Shown: positions 28,701 to 37,882 of the stretch, piece by piece
Position numbering within the stretch: the first letter of the stretch is position 1
How the letters are laid out: each line of letters begins with the position of its first letter
DNA from: an uncultured Saprospiraceae bacterium
GTDB lineage: Bacteria; Bacteroidota; Bacteroidia; Chitinophagales; Saprospiraceae
Direction: 5' to 3'
NCBI GenBank assembly: GCA_937929945.1
Contig: CALFUK010000088.1
Coordinates: 1-59,858 of the forward strand
DNA: 59,858 bases
Position numbers and translations under genes: made by a program
The notes under the pieces: generated by a model
Told to the model about the DNA's origin: nothing
The model's database searches: none
What the model saw: only the letters and a program-made list of their open reading frames with translations

Positions 28701-29690
28701 TCAGTCAATGGTCATGACGATCTTACCAGCATTGAGATTTTGATCCATGCGTCGATGAGCATCTGCCACATCGTGCCATGAGACTGTAGAGTCGATAACG
28801 GGTCTCATCTCACCGGACTCAAATAGCGGCCAGTAATCTTTGGCGAAATCCTTAACCAACTTAGTCTTATAGCCCAGTGACCTGGATCTCAAGGTAGAAC
28901 CCATAATCTTGAGTCGCTTCCAGACTATTTGAGCGACGTTGATGTCAGGCGCATTCATCCCACCAAGTGCTGCAAGCATTACCATGCGACCATCCATCCC
29001 CAAAATATCCAAATTATCACTAAAGTACGACCCTGCTACAAAATCCAAAATAGCATGTACTCCCTTCTGCTCACTCGCTTTGATCACGGCCGTCTTGTAC
29101 GATTCTTGTCGATAGTCTATGACAAGATCCGCTCCCAGAGCTGTGCATACCTCATGCTTACCAGCAGAGGCCGTGACGAAAATCTTGGCTCCGAGACTGC
29201 GCGCCATCTGGATCGCAGCTGACCCCACGCCACTAGCGCCAGCATGAATGAGGATGGTCTCATCTTTCTGTAACTGAAGTAGATAGACCAGTGACTGGTA
29301 AGCGGTCAGAAATACCTCGGGGATGGCTGCCGCAGTCTGCATATCCATACCATCAGGTACGGGTAGCAAGAGGTCTTCATGGATGTTGACATATTCTGCA
29401 TAGCCGCCTCCAGCTAACAAGCCGCACACCTGATCACCCAGCTGGTAAATTGCAGCATCCTCAGAAGCAGCTACAATCTCCCCTGACATCTCCAAACCCA
29501 ATAGATTGGAAGCGCCTGCAGGTGGTGCATATTTCCCCTGTCGCTGCAGGGTATCTGCTCTATTCAGCGCAGTGGCATGGACCTTCACCAGTACCTCACG
29601 ACTGGACAAGGCAGGCACCACTGCCTCACCAATGTAGAATTGTTCTGGGCCTCCAAAATCTCTAAGTAATATCGCACGCATTTTTTCCAT
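28701..29690 (-). CDS. NAD(P)H:quinone oxidoreductase (zinc-free MDR family)
   Basis: The 329-residue enzyme is a medium-chain dehydrogenase of the quinone oxidoreductase / PIG3 branch. It has an N-terminal GroES-like domain (REVLVKVHATALNRADTLQRQG, key part ALNRADTLQRQGKY), a Rossmann motif HAGASGVGSAAIQMARSLGA (about residues 140-160) and a C-terminal substrate lobe ending in NAGKIVMTID. The zinc ligands of alcohol dehydrogenases are absent. It probably reduces quinones or enones with NADPH. I place the start at the ATG at 29690; 29681 is equally possible. It is divergent from the GH20 gene, and a leader repeat copy lies between the two. Confidence 0.88.
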   Translation of the reverse strand: MEKMRAILLRDFGGPEQFYIGEAVVPALSSREVLVKVHATALNRADTLQRQGKYAPPAGASNLLGLEMSGEIVAASEDAAIYQLGDQVCGLLAGGGYAEYVNIHEDLLLPVPDGMDMQTAAAIPEVFLTAYQSLVYLLQLQKDETILIHAGASGVGSAAIQMARSLGAKIFVTASAGKHEVCTALGADLVIDYRQESYKTAVIKASEQKGVHAILDFVAGSYFSDNLDILGMDGRMVMLAALGGMNAPDINVAQIVWKRLKIMGSTLRSRSLGYKTKLVKDFAKDYWPLFESGEMRPVIDSTVSWHDVADAHRRMDQNLNAGKIVMTID

Positions 29691-29740
29691 AGATCTAAGA
29701 TAAGACAAAGGAGTGTAGGTATTTGCAGGATAGCTTTTAT

Positions 29741-29835
29741 CTTAGTCGTCTATGACGCGGATAATGAAGACAAGAGAGTTGGATGATTAGCCTTACTCAT
29801 TAACCGAAAGTTATTTAACCTTAGATTTCAAACAA
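29741..29835 (+). repeat. Single leader-repeat copy before the GH20 gene
   Basis: This stretch aligns almost without gaps to one 94-bp unit: CGTCTATGACGCGGATAA at 29747, GGATGATT in the middle and CTTAGATTTC near the end. The start codon of the GH20 gene follows 95 bp after the position of the unit's own ATG. The M-K-R-L reading frame is lost here because the ATG is replaced by CTT. Confidence 0.65.
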
Positions 29836-32409
29836 ATGATAATAGATCTGAAAGCACTCCTAAATAATACATGCATTCTTTTAGCCATAGCCACGCTGGT
29901 ATGGTCATGCCAGCCGGACCAAAGTCAAAGTCAATCAAATACCAAAAGACAAGACCTCAAAATGATCTACGAGGTACTGGATGTAGATGGTGACCAAGGC
30001 AAAAGTCAGGTGAGCTGGACCCTCATCAATCAGGGGGCTCAGTCTCTACCCGCATCAGGCTGGGCCGTGTATTTCAGTCAGCTCGCGAATAATGTGGAGG
30101 CAGCCTCTGTCCCATCCGAAATATCATTCGAGCAGATGGCTGGCGACTTTCATCGGATGAGCCCGACTGCTGACTTTACTGCAGTGGCACCAGGTGACAG
30201 TCTCAGCTTTACTTACCAGATCAATACACCGATGCTGAGAACCAGCTTCCTGCCTGCAGGTGTCTACATAGCCTATGATGATGATCAAAGTTATGACCTC
30301 ATAGATGCTGTGCATGTACCGCTCAATAAATCACTCTACGCAGAGTTCAATCCACCGACTGCAGCGAGCCGATTTCAAGATAACAAAGACATCAGCCTAC
30401 TACCTGAATTTAATTTGTCCACCGTCATCCCCCGCCCTAATTCCTTCATGAGAAATGGGCAAGTACTCCACTATAATGGCAGCATCAATATCGTAGCTGA
30501 CCCAGCATTTGAGGGCGAAGCAGAGATCTTAGCCGGCTACCTGAAAGACCTCTTCACTGGTCAGATCAATATAAAAAGCAGCAAGGATGCAGGCTTCAAT
30601 AATGGTATCTTTCTGATGAAGCTACCAGATGATTCTATGGCTCGAGAAGCCTACGGACTGCAGGTCAGAGAAGATGGGATCACCCTACAAGCCAGCCAGA
30701 GCACAGGCATGTTCTATGCCCTCCAGAGCCTACGCCAGATGATCCAGCCGAGCGATTATGCCAAACGAGATGACAAGCTCTCCATCTCAAATGCGCGGAT
30801 AAAGGATGCTCCCAGATTCGGCTATCGAGGACTGCATCTGGACGTAGCGCGCAACTTTCACAGCAAAGAGACTGTCCTGAAAATACTAGACCTGATGGCC
30901 ATGTATAAGCTCAATGTCTTCCACTTTCACCTGACTGATGACGAAGGCTGGAGACTCGAGATCGATGGCCTACCAGAGCTCACCACCATCGCCAGTCGTC
31001 GAGGGCACACGGTGGATGAGCGTGATCATGTCTACCCTGCCTATGGATCAGGGCCCGATCCTGACGATTCGTATGGCAGCGGATATTACAGCAGAGCGGA
31101 CTTCATCGAGATACTCCAGTATGCACATGAGAGGCACATCGAGGTGATTCCCGAGATAGACCTGCCCGGTCATATGAGGGCAGCGATCAAAGCTATGACC
31201 AGCCGGTATCATAAATACATGGATCAAGGTAATGAAGAGGCAGCGATGGAATATCTCTTAGAAGATTTTGATGATGAGTCCGAATATCGATCAGCACAGC
31301 AGTATGATGACAATGCCATGTGTGTCTGTCGAGAGTCTGCTTTTAATTTTATCACGCGGATCGTGGATGATCTGGCAGCCATGTATGAGGAAGCGGATGC
31401 ACCATTCACCACCTTCCACAGCGGAGGTGACGAGGTGGCATACGGCGCCTGGCAAAAATCACCGGTGTGTCAAGAATTCATCAAAAATAACCCGGACCTT
31501 GATACGGCTGATGATCTTCACGCCTACGTCCTGAAGAGATTCAAAACAATACTAGCCAAACATGATCTCATATCAGCAGGCTGGGAAGAAATCCTACTGA
31601 AGCATGGAAAAGAAGGCCACCAAGGAACTGATATTAACGATGATCTGATCGGTGAAAATGTGAGAGCCTACGTCTGGAATGCGGTGTGGGGCTGGGGCCG
31701 AGAAGATATGGCCTATAAGCTGGCGAATAAGGGCTTCCCCGTCGTACTCTGCAATTCCGCTCAGCTCTATCTGGACATGGCCTATAATACGGACCCTGAG
31801 GAAATTGGCCTGAGCTGGTCTGGCTTTTCAGATACGAAGAGCGCCTATGATGTCATCCCCTTTGATCTCTACAAAGCTGCTAAAGTAGATGATTACGACA
31901 GCTTCATCAAAGGCAAGGTGGCGCTTACAGCCGAAGGCAAAAAGAACATTCTCGGTGTTCAAGGTCAGATCTGGAGTGAGACGCTGAGGGACGAAGCATC
32001 GCTATTCTACATGATGTTTCCTAAATTCATATCTCTAGCAGAACGTGCCTGGTCCAAAGAAGATCTGTGGGAATCATCTACCAGAGAAGACATCTTTACC
32101 AGCCAAGCGCAGAGCTGGAACCATATGGTGAATACCATCGGCCAAAGAGACTTACCGAGACTGGATCGCCTGCACGGAGGCATCCCTTACCGAATCCCAC
32201 TACCAGGTGCCGTCATCAATAATGGAATGCTGGAAGCCAACGTGAAATTCCCGGGCTTACAGATCAGGTACACGACTGATGGTACAGAACCTACCGTCGA
32301 GTCTCCGCTGTACGAGCGGCCTGTCCAGGTGAGCGGCAAAGAGATAAAACTCAAAACATTCAACAGTGTCGGAAGATCGAGCCGAACCAGCACCGTACTC
32401 AAAGGATAA
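29836..32409 (+). CDS. Glycoside hydrolase family 20 beta-N-acetylhexosaminidase
   Basis: The 857-residue lipoprotein has a lipobox Cys near residue 25 (LVWSC). The domain order matches bacterial chitobiases: an N-terminal carbohydrate-binding CHB_HEX-type domain (about 40-180), a GH20b domain (about 195-330), a (beta/alpha)8 catalytic domain (about 335-770) and a C-terminal domain (about 790-857) with IRYTTDGTEPTVESPLY. The catalytic Asp-Glu pair is in HSGGDE near residue 530; the assisting Asp is the first of the two. It removes terminal GlcNAc from chitin oligomers or glycoproteins at the cell surface. It is preceded by a leader-repeat copy. Confidence 0.93.
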   Translation: MIIDLKALLNNTCILLAIATLVWSCQPDQSQSQSNTKRQDLKMIYEVLDVDGDQGKSQVSWTLINQGAQSLPASGWAVYFSQLANNVEAASVPSEISFEQMAGDFHRMSPTADFTAVAPGDSLSFTYQINTPMLRTSFLPAGVYIAYDDDQSYDLIDAVHVPLNKSLYAEFNPPTAASRFQDNKDISLLPEFNLSTVIPRPNSFMRNGQVLHYNGSINIVADPAFEGEAEILAGYLKDLFTGQINIKSSKDAGFNNGIFLMKLPDDSMAREAYGLQVREDGITLQASQSTGMFYALQSLRQMIQPSDYAKRDDKLSISNARIKDAPRFGYRGLHLDVARNFHSKETVLKILDLMAMYKLNVFHFHLTDDEGWRLEIDGLPELTTIASRRGHTVDERDHVYPAYGSGPDPDDSYGSGYYSRADFIEILQYAHERHIEVIPEIDLPGHMRAAIKAMTSRYHKYMDQGNEEAAMEYLLEDFDDESEYRSAQQYDDNAMCVCRESAFNFITRIVDDLAAMYEEADAPFTTFHSGGDEVAYGAWQKSPVCQEFIKNNPDLDTADDLHAYVLKRFKTILAKHDLISAGWEEILLKHGKEGHQGTDINDDLIGENVRAYVWNAVWGWGREDMAYKLANKGFPVVLCNSAQLYLDMAYNTDPEEIGLSWSGFSDTKSAYDVIPFDLYKAAKVDDYDSFIKGKVALTAEGKKNILGVQGQIWSETLRDEASLFYMMFPKFISLAERAWSKEDLWESSTREDIFTSQAQSWNHMVNTIGQRDLPRLDRLHGGIPYRIPLPGAVINNGMLEANVKFPGLQIRYTTDGTEPTVESPLYERPVQVSGKEIKLKTFNSVGRSSRTSTVLKG

Positions 32410-32431
32410 ATACTTATCTTATGATCAAATA

Positions 32432-32769
32432 CAAGTGTTTCATTTTTATAAATAGATTAAACGGTATTCAGACTAAAATTACCAACTCATGAAGCGTCTA
32501 TGACGCAGATAAATAAGTCACCAAGTGGATCATTGAACTTAGCTATTTGCTGGTAATCATTCAGTCCTAAAATTTACACACATGAAACGTCTATGACGCA
32601 GATAAATAAGTCACCCAAGTGGATCATTGAACTTAGTTATTTGCTGACAGGCATTCAGTTCTAAAATTTACACAGATGAAACGTCTATGACGCAGATAAA
32701 TAAGTCATCCAAGTGGATGATTGAACTTAGTTATTTGCTGACAGGCATTCAGTTCTAAAATTTACACAC
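32432..32769 (+). repeat. Tandem array B of the 94-bp leader repeat
   Basis: ATG codons at 32489, 32582, 32676 and 32770 are spaced 93, 94 and 94 bp; the last is the start of the S15-type hydrolase gene. The first three continue as ATGAARCGTCTATGACGC. A more diverged unit precedes them from about 32432. Array B differs from array A in having CATTCAGTTCTAAAATTTACAC where A has CATTTCGCC-type sequence, so each array has evolved as a set. This fills the 360-bp gap after the GH20 gene. Confidence 0.9.
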
Positions 32770-34641
32770 ATGAATAAGCTACTTCTTATCGTCACACTGA
32801 TCATACTCTATGGTCATCTATCACATGCCCAGACTGACATCATCCAACAGATGCATGACATCGCTGTAGTGGAACAAAAAGTCATGATGCCCATGCGTGA
32901 TGGCATCAGACTCGCTACTGATATCTATCGACCCAAGAGTGGAGGCCCTTTCCCAATCATCTTCTCTCGGACACCCTATAACTTTAATACATTCGGTGAT
33001 GGAGAGCCACGCACCAGAACCTACCAGCGAGCCATAGAGGCGGTGAAAAGAGGCTATGCCTATGTGATCCAAAATGAAAGAGGCAGATACTTCTCCGAAG
33101 GAGACTGGGACATCTTAGGCACACCACTCACAGATGGCTATGATGCCTTTACGTGGATGAAAAATCAATCCTGGAGCAATGGTAAAATCGGAACCTTAGG
33201 CTGCTCCTCTACAGCTGAGTGGCAGATGGCCGTGGCAGCCCTCGACCATCCATCACATGCGGCTATGGTCCCTCAGGCATTTGGTGCTGGCGTTGGCCGA
33301 GTGGGAGACTTCCAAGAACAGGGTAACTGGTATCGAGGGGGTGTGGAGCAGATGCTCTTCATCGCCTGGCTGTACAGTGTCCAGCATGACGAGATGAGGC
33401 CACGACTGCCAGAAGGCATCTCGACCGAAGACCTGCTGAGAATACAAGAATTCTACGATATGTCACCAGAGTACCAAAGTGTAGACTGGGCAGAAGGTCT
33501 GAAGACATTGCCGATAGATCAGATCATCAAAGCAGCGAAAGGCCCTGTCGGCATATTCGATAAGATGATCCAGCGCAAGCCCAATCATCCAGACTGGTTT
33601 ACTGGCGGACTCTATCATGATGACATGGAGATCGGCGTGCCCAGCTTCTGGTTTACCTCCTGGTATGACGTATCCATCAGTCCAAACTTAGCCCTGTATA
33701 ATCACGTCAGGCATAACACGGCCGATCCTCTCATAGCGGGCAATCAATACCTGGTCATCGCGCCAGTGCTGCACTGTCGATACACCAGAGCGACGGAGAA
33801 TACCATCGTCGGCGAGCGTAATGTGGGCGACGCCCGACTGGACTATGATGGGCTCATCTATGGCTGGTTCGACCACTGGCTGAAGGGAGAAGAGAATGAC
33901 ATCCTGAGCAAGACACCTAAGGTGCAATACTATACCATGGGATCCAATGAGTGGCAGTCATCCGACACCTGGCCACCAGCTGGCGTAGAGATAGAGACCT
34001 ACTACCTATCCAGCCAAGGTGCCGCTAATAGCCTTTACGGAGATGGTACACTGAGCACATCAGCTCCAGACACTGATCAGCCTGATGGCTTTCACTATGA
34101 CCCGCATAATCCTGTCCCGTCATACGGAGGTAATGTCTGCTGTACAGGTAATGCGGTACAAGGTGGCGCTTTTGATCAGCGAGCTATGGAGACACGCCAC
34201 GACATCTTAGTGTACACCACAGAGCCGCTTGCAGAAGGCATAGAGGTCAGCGGATTCGTCGAGAGTACGCTGTACGTATCCTCTGATGCTAAAGACACTG
34301 ACTTCACCCTCAAGCTCATCGACGTCTATCCCGATGGTACGGCCTACAATCTAGATGAGACCATCCAGCGAGCTCGATACAGAGAAGGTTATGACAAAGA
34401 GGTGATGATGGAAGATGGCGAAGTCTATGAACTAAAACTATCTGCGCTGTCAACGAGTAATTTTTTCAAAAAAGGACACCGCATCAGGATAGAAATATCG
34501 AGTAGTAATTTCCCTCGATTCGCCAGAAACCTTAATACGGGTGGTGATAATTATAATGAAGCTAAAGGCATCGTCGCCTTCAATCAGATACATCACTCCA
34601 AGGCATATCCATCGCACATTAAGATACCGATCAAAAAGTAA
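32770..34641 (+). CDS. CocE/NonD-type hydrolase (peptidase S15 family)
   Basis: The 623-residue exported enzyme has a signal peptide (about 1-20), an alpha/beta-hydrolase domain and a C-terminal jelly roll (about 460-623) ending in HIKIPIKK. The nucleophile Ser lies in [12 protein letters not shown] near residue 147. The Asp is in [14 protein letters not shown], and the His is in APVLHCRYT where other members have GPWxHG. Members hydrolyse acyl or peptide bonds (X-prolyl peptidase, cocaine esterase, glutaryl acylase); the substrate is unknown. Its start codon sits exactly in register with repeat array B. The DUF6265 gene follows after 2 bp. Confidence 0.88.
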   Translation: MNKLLLIVTLIILYGHLSHAQTDIIQQMHDIAVVEQKVMMPMRDGIRLATDIYRPKSGGPFPIIFSRTPYNFNTFGDGEPRTRTYQRAIEAVKRGYAYVIQNERGRYFSEGDWDILGTPLTDGYDAFTWMKNQSWSNGKIGTLGCSSTAEWQMAVAALDHPSHAAMVPQAFGAGVGRVGDFQEQGNWYRGGVEQMLFIAWLYSVQHDEMRPRLPEGISTEDLLRIQEFYDMSPEYQSVDWAEGLKTLPIDQIIKAAKGPVGIFDKMIQRKPNHPDWFTGGLYHDDMEIGVPSFWFTSWYDVSISPNLALYNHVRHNTADPLIAGNQYLVIAPVLHCRYTRATENTIVGERNVGDARLDYDGLIYGWFDHWLKGEENDILSKTPKVQYYTMGSNEWQSSDTWPPAGVEIETYYLSSQGAANSLYGDGTLSTSAPDTDQPDGFHYDPHNPVPSYGGNVCCTGNAVQGGAFDQRAMETRHDILVYTTEPLAEGIEVSGFVESTLYVSSDAKDTDFTLKLIDVYPDGTAYNLDETIQRARYREGYDKEVMMEDGEVYELKLSALSTSNFFKKGHRIRIEISSSNFPRFARNLNTGGDNYNEAKGIVAFNQIHHSKAYPSHIKIPIKK

Positions 34642-34643
34642 AG

Positions 34644-35144
34644 ATGATAAGACGCATATTATTCATGCTAACGCTGACGCTGTGCTATCTCGGCTGTCAG
34701 TCTCAAGCAAGCTTTACGATGTCGATTGGAGACTTGGATAGTGCTCCGTCGAGTCTAGAAGATGTAGCCTGGATCGCTGGCAGCTGGCAGGGCGAAGCCT
34801 TCGGCGGTCATACTGAGGAGATATGGTCAGAGCCATCCGCAGGCAGCATGATGGGCTCCTTCAAATTAGTGAATGAAGGTGAGATCAGCTTCTACGAATT
34901 CATGACAATCTCAGAGGTGGACCACAGCCTCATCCTGAAGATCAAGCACTTCGATGCTGCTCTCACTGGCTGGGAGGAGAAAGACGAAACAGTCGATTTT
35001 AAATTCATAAAACAAGAAGGGAATAGAACTTACTTTGACGAATTGACATTTGAGAAAGTCGATGATCAGCATATGAATGTCTATGTGGTAATCAAAGAAG
35101 GCGATACATCCCAAGAAGTGAAGTTCGCCTATCAGAGAAATTAG
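34644..35144 (+). CDS. DUF6265-family lipoprotein
   Basis: The 166-residue protein has a lipoprotein signal peptide (LCYLGC, Cys at about residue 18) and a beta-rich domain of the DUF6265 type. This begins with LEDVAWIAGSWQGEAFGGHTEEIWSEP (key pieces WIAGSWQGE and EEIWSEP), then SMMGSFKLV and FYEFMTI, and ends in VKFAYQR. This lipocalin-like small barrel is of unknown function. Its start lies 2 bp after the stop of the hydrolase gene, so the two are almost certainly cotranscribed. Confidence 0.82.
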   Translation: MIRRILFMLTLTLCYLGCQSQASFTMSIGDLDSAPSSLEDVAWIAGSWQGEAFGGHTEEIWSEPSAGSMMGSFKLVNEGEISFYEFMTISEVDHSLILKIKHFDAALTGWEEKDETVDFKFIKQEGNRTYFDELTFEKVDDQHMNVYVVIKEGDTSQEVKFAYQRN

Positions 35145-35311
35145 TTTTCTAAATGAAGACATCCAGTCTTGATTTAAAATACCTGGAGGGTAATCCGCCT
35201 ATCATGTCAATAGATAGGGATAGTATAAATTATGGCAGACTCTCGACTACCCTTGTATCCATCGCCTCCACGAGCTAAAGTAAAGTCAATGGCGTAACTA
35301 TCAAATGCACA

Positions 35312-35371
35312 CAAGTGAATGATTAAACCAGGTAAAGTGGTGATTAGCATTTCAGCTTAGCTTCTTAAGCT
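35312..35371 (+). repeat. Single diverged leader-repeat copy before the DUF5916 gene
   Basis: The unit anchor appears as CAAGTGAATGATTAAAC at 35312, and GTGATTAGCATTTCAG follows as in the repeats. An ATG sits at the expected offset of 60 bp (35372), but the gene itself starts later, at 35409. The stretch 35145-35311 before it shows nothing I recognise. Confidence 0.5.
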
Positions 35372-35408
35372 ATGAGAATTGATCATAGAAAACCTATTTT
35401 TACATGCT

Positions 35409-37628
35409 ATGAAAAAGCTGTGCTATATTCTTTCGCTGCTCGCTGTGATCAGCTTTCTACCAGAGTCACTGGCCAACGTGGGTGAGCCAGTCGTGATCCT
35501 GAAAGCAGAAAGCCCGATCGACTTTGATGGTGCAGTCAATGAAAGTGTGTGGGACAACATAGAGCCACTCAGCCTCACGACCCAGTCCCCTGTCTATCAT
35601 GCTGAGCCCATCAGTCAGACGGAGATTAGACTGACCTATGATAATGCCTACATCTATCTGGCAGGCAAAATGTACGTCAATCATAAAGACGATATTGTCT
35701 CTAACTCTAAGCGACGAGATGCGATGGTACTGACCGACTGGTTTGGCATCGTCATCGACAGCTATAATGATAAGCAGAATGCCCTTGGATTCTTCACTAC
35801 TCCAGCAGGCAATCGGATGGATGCCAATGTGCTCAATGATGCTAATGGCAGCAACCCGCTGAATCTGAGCTGGAATAACTTCTGGGATGTCGAAGTGACT
35901 CAGGATGAACATGGCTGGTATGCAGAGATCAGAATTCCCTGGTCCAGTCTGCCTTTCGAAGCCATAGATGGTCAGGTGAAAATGGGCATCACGACCTGGC
36001 GCTATGCAGCTAAATACAATGAAATCGTGATCAGCCCAGACATATCTCCAGAGTACGGAGAGATGGCTGCCTGGAGACCTTCCCTAGCCCAAGAATACAT
36101 CTTCCAAGGGATCAGCCCCAAGAAGCCATTCTACATCACACCCTATGCACTCGCAGGGTTCAGCCAAGAGAAAGCGATCCTAGAGGCCTCTCCTGATCGA
36201 TACACCGCCACTAAGGACATTAAAAGAGAAGTCGGCTTAGACCTTAAATACGGGATCAGTAACAACTGGACCGTGGACCTCAGCCTCAACACTGACTTCG
36301 CTCAGGTAGAAGCTGATAATCAACAAGTGAACCTGACCAGATTCAATCTATTCTTTCCAGAAAAGCGGCTCTTCTTCCAAGAGCGATCTGGCCTATTCGA
36401 TTTTAATTTTCCCCGAGGCAATAAATTATTCTACAGCCGGCGCATCGGGATCAATGCTGATGGAGCCCCCATACCCATCATCGGAGGTGTCAGGCTGACG
36501 GGTAGATCAGGCGGCATGGATGTGGGATTTCTAAACATGCAGACAGCTGACTCCAGCAGCGAGAACGGTGAGAACTTCACTGTAGCCCGCGTGCTCAAGC
36601 AGGTGATTAATAAATATTCAAATGTCGGATTCATTCTCACCCACCGAAATGACTTAGAAGGGCAGCATAATACGGCATTCGGATTTGACACCACCATCAG
36701 GCTCTTCGGCCAGACATTTTGGACCATGCGTGCAGCGCAGACCATTGACAATGATGCCGGACAGTCACTATTTGGTTTTGACAATCAGAAGGCCTTCACC
36801 TCGATCTCGAAAAGAAGTCAGAAGGGGTTCGTCTATGCAGGCAGCCTGACTAGAGTCGGCAAAGACTTTAATCCTCGCATGGGCTTCGAGCGCAGGTCCA
36901 ACTATTTTCGCCATGGTCAGCGCATCGGGTATAACTGGTTTCCAGACAGCCAATCCGCCATCTTCAAGCATGGCCCGCAGGGACGAGGCGATTTCTTCTG
37001 GAATAACACCAGCCTGGATTTAGAGACCATGAATTACAGAGTCGGCTACGCAGTCCAGTGGCGTAACTTTTGGGCCATCGACCTCGGCTATCGAAGATCA
37101 GTGGACGTCCTGACTGAGGTCTTCGAGCTATCTGACGATGCCTCCATACCCCTCGGACGCTACACCTTCTCCGGACTCAATGCAGAATTCACCACCAATC
37201 AGACACTTCCTGTGTCAGCCATACTCGAGATAGACCAAGGCCAATTCTATGATGGAGAGCGAACCTCTGTCAGCCTAACACCACTTTTTCAGGCCTCTTC
37301 CAGCCTCGAACTTTCTGGTAGCTATCAGTATAACAAGATAAATTTTTCAGCCCGGGATCAGGCATTCATCAGTCACTTAATCAGCGCTAATACCCTGGTC
37401 ATGTTTAATACCAAACTGTCGATCTCAGCACTGCTGCAGTACAACAGCCTGGACAAAAACTTCTTGGGAAATGTCCGCCTCCGCTATAACCCCAGAGAAG
37501 GAAATGATTTATTCATTGTCTACAATGACCTGCTGAATACAGAGCGATCCAGAATCGAAGGGCCTACCATCCCCCTCAGTACAGGCCGCACCATTCTGCT
37601 GAAGTACTCCTACACCTTTAGCTTATAA
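35409..37628 (+). CDS. DUF5916 outer membrane protein with CBM9-like domain
   Basis: From the ATG at 35409 the protein has 739 residues with a signal peptide (MKKLCYILSLLAVISFLPES). An N-terminal CBM9-like beta-sandwich (about 25-210) has VNESVWDNIEPL, TYDNAYIYLAGKMY and WYAEIRIPWSSLPF. The DUF5916 outer-membrane barrel follows, with NTDFAQVEADNQQVNLTRF and FFPEKRLFFQERSGLFDF (each a family signature) and a C-terminal KYSYTFSL. An upstream TTG start is possible but would displace the signal peptide. Such proteins occur widely in Bacteroidota; a role in binding or uptake of carbohydrate or other ligands is suspected, not shown. Confidence 0.88.
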   Translation: MKKLCYILSLLAVISFLPESLANVGEPVVILKAESPIDFDGAVNESVWDNIEPLSLTTQSPVYHAEPISQTEIRLTYDNAYIYLAGKMYVNHKDDIVSNSKRRDAMVLTDWFGIVIDSYNDKQNALGFFTTPAGNRMDANVLNDANGSNPLNLSWNNFWDVEVTQDEHGWYAEIRIPWSSLPFEAIDGQVKMGITTWRYAAKYNEIVISPDISPEYGEMAAWRPSLAQEYIFQGISPKKPFYITPYALAGFSQEKAILEASPDRYTATKDIKREVGLDLKYGISNNWTVDLSLNTDFAQVEADNQQVNLTRFNLFFPEKRLFFQERSGLFDFNFPRGNKLFYSRRIGINADGAPIPIIGGVRLTGRSGGMDVGFLNMQTADSSSENGENFTVARVLKQVINKYSNVGFILTHRNDLEGQHNTAFGFDTTIRLFGQTFWTMRAAQTIDNDAGQSLFGFDNQKAFTSISKRSQKGFVYAGSLTRVGKDFNPRMGFERRSNYFRHGQRIGYNWFPDSQSAIFKHGPQGRGDFFWNNTSLDLETMNYRVGYAVQWRNFWAIDLGYRRSVDVLTEVFELSDDASIPLGRYTFSGLNAEFTTNQTLPVSAILEIDQGQFYDGERTSVSLTPLFQASSSLELSGSYQYNKINFSARDQAFISHLISANTLVMFNTKLSISALLQYNSLDKNFLGNVRLRYNPREGNDLFIVYNDLLNTERSRIEGPTIPLSTGRTILLKYSYTFSL

Positions 37629-37762
37629 TCGCTATCAGATAGCTCATCATTAGATCGGAGCCGCCCGCTCGGGCCAGATGCTGAAACAAGTGCAGCATGA
37701 CGGGTCTGCTTTTAGTTATGGAAGTATCAGGTTATCAGATTGGCTTCACTCACTTGGCATCA

Positions 37763-37870
37763 GAACTCATAACTAAAAAACTCATAACTCTTAACTAATT
37801 AACTCATCACTCATCACTCATAACTCATAACTAATTAACTCATAACTCATAACTCATCACTCATAACTCC
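37763..37870. repeat. Short tandem repeat of ACTCATA/ACTCATC heptamers
   Basis: The interval is made of degenerate seven-base units (AACTCATAACTCATCACTCA pattern), broken by AACTAATT and similar variants. It lies between the convergent DUF5916 and TlpA-like genes, so it cannot act as a promoter for either. Length change by slippage is likely. The 37629-37762 stretch before it shows no gene. Confidence 0.8.
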
Positions 37871-37882
37871 CAAAACTCCTTC

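Noticed and set aside
27611-32769. CRISPR array in the tandem repeats
   Set aside because: The whole 94-bp unit is repeated with no unique spacers, the copy number is three or four, and no cas gene is present.
27611-32769. Integron attC sites
   Set aside because: The units lack paired core sites of the GTTRRRY/RYYYAAC type at their ends, do not separate cassettes, and no integron integrase is seen.
35466-35912. 148-codon frame on the minus strand inside the DUF5916 gene
   Set aside because: It lies wholly within a gene with strong family motifs and has no recognisable domain or start context of its own.
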